Part shown: one piece after another, positions 25,541 to 32,476 of the stretch
Layout: every line of letters begins with the position of its first letter
Numbering within the stretch: the stretch's first letter is position 1
NCBI GenBank assembly: GCA_947490145.1
Contig: CANLGD010000024.1
Coordinates: forward strand, 1 to 35,394
Direction of reading: 5' to 3'
DNA from: Flavobacteriia bacterium
Lineage (GTDB): Bacteria > Bacteroidota > Bacteroidia > Flavobacteriales_D > Crocinitomicaceae
Length of the DNA stretch: 35,394 nucleotides
Translations under genes and position numbers: made by a program
Notes under the pieces: generated by a model
Seen by the model: the letters and a program-made list of their open reading frames with translations, nothing else
Database searches by the model: none
Told to the model about the DNA's origin: nothing

Positions 25541-27952
25541 CTATTTCACAATCATTAATTTATTTCTTGAAATGTGATTTTTATCAGAAATAAATTCAAC
25601 TAAATAATATCCATTACCAAAATTGAACGTTGAAATTTCTTTTTCATTTTGATTAATCATAATTTTTTCCTCGAAAACAATTTTTCCATTTGAATCGGTG
25701 ATTTTTAAATTTCCATTTTTCAAATTTGTAGATGAAGAAATTTTAATTTTATCTTTCGCAGGATTTGGGAAGACCAATAATTTTGTTGAATTTATTTCTG
25801 CAAGTCCAATATTCGTTGAATCAATTATTATTGGATTTTCATTAAACATCACTTTAAAATCATCAAAATAAAATCCATCCTCTTTCACTCCGAAATCTGA
25901 TTGTAAAACAAATTTCACTAAAATTGAATCTCCCAAATAATCGTTTAAAGAAATTTCTTCCAAAACCCAAGTATCTTGGACTCCATCATAAATTGGTTTA
26001 TCAAGTGGTTGCACTCCCCCATTTCCAGAAATACCAGCATTTGTGTATTTTCCACATTGTGGAATCCACGTTACACCTGCATCAATTGAAACTAAAAATT
26101 GAGCATAATCAAAGTCTGTTTCAATACTCCATTTTGCCTGAAATTCAATTTTTGCAAGATTTGCATTAGTTAAATTAATGTAATTATTGAATTGAAATTG
26201 CTTAGTTGAATTATTATTATAGGTTGTCAAAGGACTATCTGTAAAAGAAGTAGTTGGTGAAACAAAAGATTCTGAAGTTACATTCCAAGTTCCTGTCCAA
26301 TCAACGATTGCACTTGCATCATTTTGATATTGCAAAGTTGGATTTCCATAAGTTTTCGTGATTGTATCTCGTTTTGTGTAAATTCCAAAATTGGATGTCA
26401 AAACATATTTTATTTCTTCACCCAATAGAATTGTGGGATTTAAAACATAAGAAATCACTCCATTTTGTCCTTGATTTAATCCCAACGTGTAATCAACTGA
26501 ATTTCCAACAGTTTGGATTCCTTGCAATGGTTCGATACTTACATTCAATGGATCATTCAAAAGTCCAAGTCTTAAAACTGAATGGTTGAAATTTCCTGCC
26601 ATATCCAAAATCGTATTTGGATCTGTTTCTTCCACTTTCCAAAAATTATGTGGTGCATGAGCCAAGGTCAAATTTGTATGAACCATCTCTTGACAAATTC
26701 CAGTAATATCCACTTCCGCAGGCCAAAAACCATCGGAATCCCCGCCTATTTCTGGCGTGAAAGCAAAGATTTTAGGTTTTAAATCTAAATTTTCTAGATA
26801 CATATAATCGTCAGAATCTCCAGAAGCAGGATATAAAGTTGATGATTTTTCTGCTGTAAAATCACTAAAACGGGTCATTTCATTCCCGATATTTTGAAAA
26901 TAATCGTGGTCAACTGCAAAATCATTTGTCGTCGAACCAATGGGAAATAAGAGTAAATTACTGTAAGTGTGTGCATTAAATGCAAAAGTGAAATCTCTGT
27001 TTTCACAAAACCATTTCATTGCTTGAGTTTCTGGTTCTGTAAACGCTGCTGTTCCAGGATAAGTTTCGGCATTTGTATTGAAACTCACTCCCGTAGTTCC
27101 CCATTGATGACCGTAATTTCTATTTAAATCAACTCCAAATGTTCCATCGCCATTATTACGCTTATTTTTTCTCCACATTCCTCCTCCATTTGGATTTGAA
27201 GTTTGATTTTCAATGTATCCATCAGGATTTATCATTGGAACAAAAAACATTTCTGTTTCATTGATTAAATATTGAACTTCAGGATTTGTAGCATAATTTT
27301 CCAATAAATACCACATATAATAAATGGTTGTTGAAAGACTTGCTGGTTCCCGCGCATGATGAATAGAAGAATATAAAACTTCCGGCTCTGTTTCATCTTG
27401 ATTGGCGTTATCAGAAATTTTCAACCAATAAATTGGACGATTTTCATGACTCAAAAAAGTACTAATTGGAGCTTTGACTGTTATTAAATTTGGATATAAA
27501 CTTGACATTTCATCAATTTCACCTAGGAACTCTTGATAAGTGTAATATCCAGCCATAGAACCCAAATTAAAATTTGCTGGAACTATTGGTTCTGCAGAAT
27601 TTGATTGACTAACACAATTTTCGTTTCTACTAATAGTTTTCGTTTTTGACCGATCGACATAAAATTTTGTCACATCATCAATTAAAATTTCTACTTCAAA
27701 ATCATTATCCTTTATGATTGAAATTTCTCGTTGCGAAAAATCACTGATAAAATATGTTTCCTTTTTGTAAGTTCCGTGATCTACGGCTATTCCTAAAGAA
27801 GCTAGTTTCGATAAACCTGCAGTATTTGTAAAAACTTTACAAGAAGAATATTTTTGGATTTGTGGTGAATTTGGATCTGATTCTAACTTAATTCCTTGCG
27901 AAAAAAAATTAAAAGAGAGCGAAAAAAATGCAAAATTTAAAAGAAATTTCAT
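25541..27952 (-). CDS. M14 zinc carboxypeptidase with T9SS sorting domain
   Basis: 803 residues. Signal peptide about 1-19. An N-terminal segment of about 100 residues precedes the M14 catalytic domain (about 135-430). Zinc ligands and catalytic residues are visible: H-x-x-E in SIHHAREPASLS, the GVDLNRNYGHQWG substrate block, the second zinc His in FAFNAHTYSNLLLFPIG, and the general-base Glu in FTPEIGGDSDGFWP. After it comes an Ig-like stretch, then an MAM/immune-inhibitor-A-like jelly roll (FQFNNYINLTNANLAKIEFQ, DGFYFDDFKVMF). A type-A T9SS domain (LLVFPNPAKDKIKI to GYYLVEFISDK) ends the protein. It is probably a surface or extracellular enzyme for peptide nutrition. Confidence 0.93.
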   Translation of the reverse strand: MKFLLNFAFFSLSFNFFSQGIKLESDPNSPQIQKYSSCKVFTNTAGLSKLASLGIAVDHGTYKKETYFISDFSQREISIIKDNDFEVEILIDDVTKFYVDRSKTKTISRNENCVSQSNSAEPIVPANFNLGSMAGYYTYQEFLGEIDEMSSLYPNLITVKAPISTFLSHENRPIYWLKISDNANQDETEPEVLYSSIHHAREPASLSTTIYYMWYLLENYATNPEVQYLINETEMFFVPMINPDGYIENQTSNPNGGGMWRKNKRNNGDGTFGVDLNRNYGHQWGTTGVSFNTNAETYPGTAAFTEPETQAMKWFCENRDFTFAFNAHTYSNLLLFPIGSTTNDFAVDHDYFQNIGNEMTRFSDFTAEKSSTLYPASGDSDDYMYLENLDLKPKIFAFTPEIGGDSDGFWPAEVDITGICQEMVHTNLTLAHAPHNFWKVEETDPNTILDMAGNFNHSVLRLGLLNDPLNVSIEPLQGIQTVGNSVDYTLGLNQGQNGVISYVLNPTILLGEEIKYVLTSNFGIYTKRDTITKTYGNPTLQYQNDASAIVDWTGTWNVTSESFVSPTTSFTDSPLTTYNNNSTKQFQFNNYINLTNANLAKIEFQAKWSIETDFDYAQFLVSIDAGVTWIPQCGKYTNAGISGNGGVQPLDKPIYDGVQDTWVLEEISLNDYLGDSILVKFVLQSDFGVKEDGFYFDDFKVMFNENPIIIDSTNIGLAEINSTKLLVFPNPAKDKIKISSSTNLKNGNLKITDSNGKIVFEEKIMINQNEKEISTFNFGNGYYLVEFISDKNHISRNKLMIVK

Positions 27953-28077
27953 GTTGATATTTTGGTTTTAGATCGTAAATATAAGTTAAAATTTTCAGTA
28001 TAAAAAATCAAAATCTAGAATTTTAAAATCATTATTGATTTCTTATCTTTTAAGAATAATTATTGCGTTAAAAAAAT

Positions 28078-28085
28078 TATCTTTG
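28078..28085 (+). promoter_or_regulatory. -7 element of the barrel gene at 28100
   Basis: TATCTTTG fits the TAnnTTTG consensus exactly. A good -33 is not seen at 18-22 bases. Transcription would start near 28090-28092, only about 8-10 bases before the GTG start. Confidence 0.45.
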
Positions 28086-28099
28086 CCTAAAAAATTCAC

Positions 28100-28948
28100 G
28101 TGCGATACATTTATCTTATTTTTTTAATTTTTAGCTCCTATTTTTCAAATTTCATTTTTTCTCAAAAAGTAGAAATTGGAACAACTATTGCGTATTCTTT
28201 TCCAAACTCAAACGCAATTATTGGGAAACAAGAAATGGATATCAATGGAAATCAATATTCTATTTCTAATATTATTGGCAGTTTTTCATCCGGATTAAAT
28301 TATGGCCTAACTACGAATTTAAAAATTCATGAACATGTAAAATTGTGTTTGGGATTTGATTTTTTGAAAGGAAATGAAATAATTTTGTATAATTATGATG
28401 TAAATGACACAATTCTTAAAATTAGCGGAAAAGGGATTCAACAGCGATTTTCTCCCGGAGTTATTTTTTATTTTCCTGCAAAAAAAGTTAGTTTTTATGC
28501 TAAAACTTCGCTTGTTTTGCCCTTAACTACAGAAACAGAAATTACTGAATCAAAATCTTCGAATGATATTTCAATTTATCATTCAAAAAAAAGATTAGAT
28601 TATAATTTTAATCTTGGTTTTCAATATGCAATTGGTGCAGAACTGAACTTGAATAAAAGTTTAAAACTCTCACTTTCTATGGAGTCATTGTTGAATAGTA
28701 TGACCCTGCAGAGTTCAAAAATGACCGAATTTTCTCAAAATGGAATTGATATTTTAGCAAATCAATCGGAATATACAAAAAATTCAAACTTTCATAAAAA
28801 TTTGAATAATTTCTCAAATAATCTAGCTTATAACAATTTCACAACGAGCGATAAAGCAAAAGACGATTTAACTTTTAACCATGATTTTTCATCATTCCTA
28901 TTAAAATTTTCGCTAATCTATGTTCTTAATTCTAAAATTCAAGACTGA
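28100..28948 (+). CDS. Predicted outer-membrane beta-barrel protein (GTG start)
   Basis: 282 residues. The start is GTG at 28100, directly followed by a signal peptide (RYIYLIFLIFSSYFSNFIFS) with no later ATG that would keep it. The mature part has alternating amphipathic strands and ends SFLLKFSLIYVLNSKI, like a porin-type barrel. A long loop rich in Asn, Ser and Thr (about residues 200-262) precedes the last strand and may be surface-exposed. The family is not clear to me. It is divergent from the M14 peptidase gene with 147 bases between, and it has a -7 box only 15 bases upstream of the start codon. Confidence 0.7.
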   Translation: MRYIYLIFLIFSSYFSNFIFSQKVEIGTTIAYSFPNSNAIIGKQEMDINGNQYSISNIIGSFSSGLNYGLTTNLKIHEHVKLCLGFDFLKGNEIILYNYDVNDTILKISGKGIQQRFSPGVIFYFPAKKVSFYAKTSLVLPLTTETEITESKSSNDISIYHSKKRLDYNFNLGFQYAIGAELNLNKSLKLSLSMESLLNSMTLQSSKMTEFSQNGIDILANQSEYTKNSNFHKNLNNFSNNLAYNNFTTSDKAKDDLTFNHDFSSFLLKFSLIYVLNSKIQD

Positions 28949-28994
28949 TGTAAGACTTTTTGTTGATTAGTTTAAAATAATTTTTATTTTTTCA

Positions 28995-29024
28995 TTGTCA
29001 ATCAAAAAAGAGTTCGTAACTTTG
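28995..29024 (+). promoter_or_regulatory. Bacteroidota-type promoter in an intergenic region
   Basis: TTG at 28995-28997 and TAACTTTG at 29017-29024 are separated by 19 bases. The -7 element is a perfect TAnnTTTG match. Predicted start is near 29030. It is followed within 100 bases by a strong terminator and not directly by a gene. Confidence 0.6.
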
Positions 29025-29029
29025 TGCAA

Positions 29030-29125
29030 CAAATACAATTTTCATAGGTTGATTTGGTTTTATAGTTTTAGCATGGTTAGGTGATAAAAAGAGGAGTAGA
29101 TCTAGAAGATTTACTCCTCTTTTTA
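29030..29125 (+). ncRNA. Candidate small RNA of about 95 nt
   Basis: A clear promoter (28995-29024) and a strong intrinsic terminator (29086-29125) enclose about 95 bases with no convincing open frame. The following gene seems to have its own -7 element at 29167-29174, so this is best read as an independent short transcript. The alternatives are an attenuated leader of the 29199 gene, or a late terminator for the 28100 gene. No known RNA family recognised. Confidence 0.4.
29086..29125 (+). terminator. Strong Rho-independent terminator
   Basis: AAAAAGAGGAGTA / TACTCCTCTTTTT gives a 13-bp perfect stem with a 13-base loop, ending in a T run. It lies 137 bases after the 28100 gene and 73 bases before the 29199 gene. 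Confidence 0.85.
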
Positions 29126-29141
29126 ATTTATAGCTTTTTTA

Positions 29142-29174
29142 TTGCGAATATATTGAAAATAGTTCCTACTTTCG
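29142..29174 (+). promoter_or_regulatory. Probable promoter of the DUF5723-like gene
   Basis: TTG at 29142-29144 and TACTTTCG at 29167-29174 with 22-base spacing; the -7 element has one mismatch to TAnnTTTG. It would give a leader of about 18 bases before the ATG at 29199. Confidence 0.4.
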
Positions 29175-29198
29175 TTCAAAATAAAAAAAAGTTTATTT

Positions 29199-30701
29199 AT
29201 GTTAAAAATCTCTACACTTCTATTTTTTTTGTTATCCTTGAATTTTATTTTTTGTCAGACGCAAGGAATTGCCTATACAGCTGTAGGAAAAGGAGTTGCA
29301 ACAACATTTGTGACAGATTATCATTGCTTGGGCATAAACACGTCAGCCTTGGGTTGGGGAACAGGTTATGAAAAATATAAAATTACAACGGGTGCTTTTG
29401 AAATGAGTGGCGGTTTGTATTCTGATGCTTTTAATAGTGCAAAATTAAAGAATTTGGCGAAATCAATTTACGATCAAATTAAACAAGATTCAAGCACAAA
29501 ATTTGATTTAGAGGCACAACGCGATGCAGCAGCGGAATATGCAGAAAAAGGAATTGCGATTAATGGCCAATGCAATTGGGGTGGCTTTTCCTATCAAGGA
29601 AAACGTTTTGGAGGGATAGCTTTTAATGTAACAGAAAATTACAACTGGTATTCAAAATTAAATACAGATTTAACAGACATTATTTTTAAAGGAAAATTGG
29701 CAAATTATTTCGATTCTTTGACAGTTGTTGTAAGCGGAGATACTTCTATTATAGCAAATTCAGATACCTTGAGTCAAGAAACCTTGAACGGTGTGGTTTT
29801 AGGAAATATATCTGTTCCACTTAATCTAAGTACTTTGTCAAGGGGCTCTGCTTTGCGCATGACTTGGACTCGTTCATATAATTTTGGCTATGGACGAAAA
29901 ATTTTCGGTAAAGAATCACTTTTTGTACTTTATGCAGGAATTGGAGGCCGATTTATTCAATCAATGGCGATGTTTGATTTGAAATCTGATGAAAATGGAT
30001 TAAGTTTGAGTTCTTCTATAACTCCAGCGTTAAAAATAAATTACGGAGATATTGCACAAACGAATCCTAGTTCATTTTTGACATATAACGGAAAAGTGCC
30101 ACCTCCAGTTGGAAATGGTTTTGGTTTAGATTTCTCTGTCAGTGCAATTTTATTTGGTAAATTAAAGGTTGCTGCTGCAGTAAATAACATTGGCTATGTC
30201 GAATATAAAAGAAACCTATATTCTGTTAAAGACACCTTGGTTGGAAGTATTGGTTTGCCAGGAATTAACCTTCAAAATGAGAATTTAATGGATGGAGTTG
30301 AACAATTACTACAAAATGGTTCAATTTTAACCCTTGTAGGAGAAGAAAAATTCAAATTGAAAAATGCATCTAACTTTAGATTCGGGGCAAGTTTTCACCC
30401 TTATAAATTCTTAAGTTTTGGTTTTGATTTAGTCGCACCTTTTGACAAAGAAACTCCTGGGAGTATCCAAAATACTATTATTTCATTTGGGGGAGACATC
30501 AAACCGTTTAAATGGTTAGCAATCAGTGTTGGCTATTTAGGTGGAGGAATTTACAAAACAAATATGCCTTTGGGAGTTAACTTTATTTTACGTGAAGGAA
30601 AATATGAGTTCGGTTTCGCTTCTGGAGATATGCTGACTTTTTTCACTTCAAATTCTAATTCCCTTTCAGGAGCTATGGGAGTTGCTAGAATGAGATTTTG
30701 A
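29199..30701 (+). CDS. DUF5723-like outer-membrane barrel protein
   Basis: 500 residues. A signal peptide (about 1-20, ending FIFCQ) is followed by the block HCLGINTSALGWG near residue 47, which resembles Bacteroidota DUF5723 proteins, where a similar L-G-x-N-P/T-A-N/L-L-G motif opens the mature protein. The remainder is strand-rich with Gly and aromatic residues, including FRFGASFHPYKFLSFGFDLVAPF and FKWLAISVGYLGGGIYK, and it ends with an aromatic Phe (MGVARMRF). That is typical of outer-membrane barrels recognised by BAM. The function is unknown. The long ORF starting at 29081 in another frame is only a shadow. Confidence 0.72.
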   Translation: MLKISTLLFFLLSLNFIFCQTQGIAYTAVGKGVATTFVTDYHCLGINTSALGWGTGYEKYKITTGAFEMSGGLYSDAFNSAKLKNLAKSIYDQIKQDSSTKFDLEAQRDAAAEYAEKGIAINGQCNWGGFSYQGKRFGGIAFNVTENYNWYSKLNTDLTDIIFKGKLANYFDSLTVVVSGDTSIIANSDTLSQETLNGVVLGNISVPLNLSTLSRGSALRMTWTRSYNFGYGRKIFGKESLFVLYAGIGGRFIQSMAMFDLKSDENGLSLSSSITPALKINYGDIAQTNPSSFLTYNGKVPPPVGNGFGLDFSVSAILFGKLKVAAAVNNIGYVEYKRNLYSVKDTLVGSIGLPGINLQNENLMDGVEQLLQNGSILTLVGEEKFKLKNASNFRFGASFHPYKFLSFGFDLVAPFDKETPGSIQNTIISFGGDIKPFKWLAISVGYLGGGIYKTNMPLGVNFILREGKYEFGFASGDMLTFFTSNSNSLSGAMGVARMRF

Positions 30702-30843
30702 TTTTGAGGATTAGTAGCAGTTGAGAAGTAAAACCATATTCGTTTTTTTCACCACATAATCACATAGAAAAAAAAGATTATGGCACCCAGAAAATGAAGG
30801 TTTTAAAAATTGAAAAAATTTATGTAAATATTTGGTAAAATTG

Positions 30844-31509
30844 TCAAGATTTAATATTGAAATTAAAACTTAACTCAAAACCTTGAAAAATCTCTTTCAA
30901 TTCATTTAAAATCAAAGCGGTTGCTCCCCAAATAATTTTGTTTTCTAAATCAAAATAAGGAATTTCTTTCAAGAAAATTTTATTTGGTGCGTCAGTAATT
31001 TGCTCCATATCCATCTTTTTGACAAAATTTTCGTCTAAAAGATGATTTAATTTTATTGAGAAAATTTCGCTTACTTCGCGAGTGTCAGCTTTTAAATCTG
31101 GTTTTAAATCCAAGTAAAAAAGATGCGCTTCAACATGAAAACTGCTTACTGGTATAAAAACCGGAGTTAATTTTCCAACATGATTTTCTTTTCCCAACGA
31201 TAAACCGATTTCTTCAAAGCATTCTCTAATAGCAGTTTGAAATAAATTTAAATCTGTTTTTTCTTTTTTTCCACCAGGAAAACTAACTTGTCCACTGTGT
31301 TTTCCTTCGTAAATGGGTCTTTGAATTAAAATAATTTCAAATTCATTTTCATGTTTATATAAAACTACTGCAATAGCAGATTCTTTGTAATCAATTGCAT
31401 TTTCTCTTGCTAAGCTGGAAATTGAACGATTCAATGGCGCCATTTTTTGATGGGCTTTTTCTCCTGGCAAATTTGTTTCAAGTAAAAACTTCAGTTTTTC
31501 TATATTCAT
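30844..31509 (-). CDS. NUDIX hydrolase, CoA pyrophosphatase-like
   Basis: 221 residues. The Nudix box is visible as GGKKEKTDLNLFQTAIRE followed by CFEEIGL (G-x5-E-x7-R-E-U-x-E-E-x-G-U, with spacing slightly stretched). It is preceded by IQRPIYEGKHSGQVSFPGG, the UPF0035-type block that marks coenzyme A diphosphatases. The expected reaction is cleavage of CoA into 4'-phosphopantetheine and 3',5'-ADP with divalent metal. It starts 12 bases after the lipoprotein gene ends and is probably the last gene of a three-gene leftward operon. Confidence 0.87.
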   Translation of the reverse strand: MNIEKLKFLLETNLPGEKAHQKMAPLNRSISSLARENAIDYKESAIAVVLYKHENEFEIILIQRPIYEGKHSGQVSFPGGKKEKTDLNLFQTAIRECFEEIGLSLGKENHVGKLTPVFIPVSSFHVEAHLFYLDLKPDLKADTREVSEIFSIKLNHLLDENFVKKMDMEQITDAPNKIFLKEIPYFDLENKIIWGATALILNELKEIFQGFELSFNFNIKS

Positions 31510-31521
31510 TGTTTTTTACAA

Positions 31522-32130
31522 TCAATAAATTCGTGAAAGGATTGTTCTAAAATCATCTATTAAATAAGCAGATATTTCTTTTGTCGACACCATTTGAAAA
31601 ACATAATAAAACGTTTTCTCTTGAATTTTCTTTTCACCCGTCCCAACAAAATAAACCATCTTAGTTCCATAACTATATTTTGAACCTTCAATTACTTGAT
31701 AAAATACTTTCGACTTATTTTTTTGTTTAACTTGGTGTAATAGAGAAATTCTAACATCTTCCATTGAATTTCTCCTTTCTTCAATATAAAATGCATGAAC
31801 GACATCAAGGGAGTTTTTTTTATCTTGAAATGCAAATTTATAATCTTCCACTTCATTTTCATCAAAACGCTCGCATGAAAAGAAAATTCCATTTTCGTCA
31901 TTAACTAGAGAAATTCCATCTTTTTTATAAAGGTAAGACTTGTTATAATCCTGTCTAAAATAACTTGGGAGAAAAAAATAAATTCCTTTGTGATAACAGC
32001 GCTTGAAATCAGAAAAATCAAAGTGGTTTTCTTTAAATTTTTTTAAGCCATTATCTTTGTCTGCAACTGGACAAGCTGTCAAAATCAAACAACAAAAGAA
32101 AAATAAAAAAGATTTTTTTATACGTTTCAT
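31522..32130 (-). CDS. Putative lipoprotein, unknown function (202 aa)
   Basis: A lipoprotein signal with charged head MKRIKKS, hydrophobic core and lipobox LTAC (Cys at residue 20) is followed by a soluble domain of about 180 residues. No family recognised. The domain has an alternating strand/helix look with basic and aromatic residues (FKRCYHKGIYFFLPSYFRQDY, SKVFYQVIEGSKYSYGTKMVYFVGTGE). It sits 28 bases after the 72-aa gene and 12 before the NUDIX gene. Confidence 0.72.
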   Translation of the reverse strand: MKRIKKSFLFFFCCLILTACPVADKDNGLKKFKENHFDFSDFKRCYHKGIYFFLPSYFRQDYNKSYLYKKDGISLVNDENGIFFSCERFDENEVEDYKFAFQDKKNSLDVVHAFYIEERRNSMEDVRISLLHQVKQKNKSKVFYQVIEGSKYSYGTKMVYFVGTGEKKIQEKTFYYVFQMVSTKEISAYLIDDFRTILSRIY

Positions 32131-32158
32131 AAGGTTAAGTTAGAAAAAAACATTTGAG

Positions 32159-32377
32159 TTATCTAAATTTTTTCACCAAGAGATCTATTTTAATTAGTTG
32201 TCCAATTTCGACTGTCTTTTTATTATTATTCTTTACGTTTTTCACAATTGCCTCGCCCATTGGCGGCAGATTTGAATCTTCTTGTTGGATTTCAAACATC
32301 TTCATCACTTCGTAATCATTCTTATATTTTTCAATACTGATATTTACTTTATCACCAACTATAATTTTTTCAAGCAT
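32159..32377 (-). CDS. Small hypothetical protein (72 aa)
   Basis: Cytosolic-looking, mixed-charge protein (MLEKIIVGDKVNISIEKYKN, ending IGQLIKIDLLVKKFR). It has several short beta-strand-like stretches, a G-D-K-V turn and no membrane segment; a small beta-barrel fold is conceivable. No family recognised. It is first in the leftward trio with the lipoprotein and NUDIX genes. The upstream minus-strand sequence has a near-consensus TATCTTTA (around 32405-32412) just after the TonB gene terminator. Confidence 0.6.
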   Translation of the reverse strand: MLEKIIVGDKVNISIEKYKNDYEVMKMFEIQQEDSNLPPMGEAIVKNVKNNNKKTVEIGQLIKIDLLVKKFR

Positions 32378-32411
32378 TGTGTTTTCCTATCTTAATTTAT
32401 TTTGTAAAGAT

Positions 32412-32456
32412 ACAAAAAAAACAAAAGCTTGTCTAGAATTCCTAAACAAGCTTTTT
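32412..32456 (-). terminator. Rho-independent terminator of the TonB receptor gene
   Basis: On the minus strand AAAAGCTTGT and ACAAGCTTTT form a 10-bp stem, extended by TAG/CTA inside after one mismatch, and followed by a long T-rich tract (32412-32422). It starts 21 bases after the receptor stop codon. Confidence 0.85.
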
Positions 32457-32476
32457 ATTTAAAATTGAGTTAATTA

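Noticed and set aside
29081-29371. 96-codon plus-strand frame overlapping the start of the DUF5723-like gene
   Set aside because: It runs through the terminator hairpin and overlaps a gene with a clear signal peptide; its protein shows no coherent domain.
30755-30782. CATAATC / GATTATG inverted repeat after the DUF5723-like gene
   Set aside because: Only 7 bp with a 14-base loop and no T tract; too weak to call a terminator, and may be chance in AT-rich DNA.
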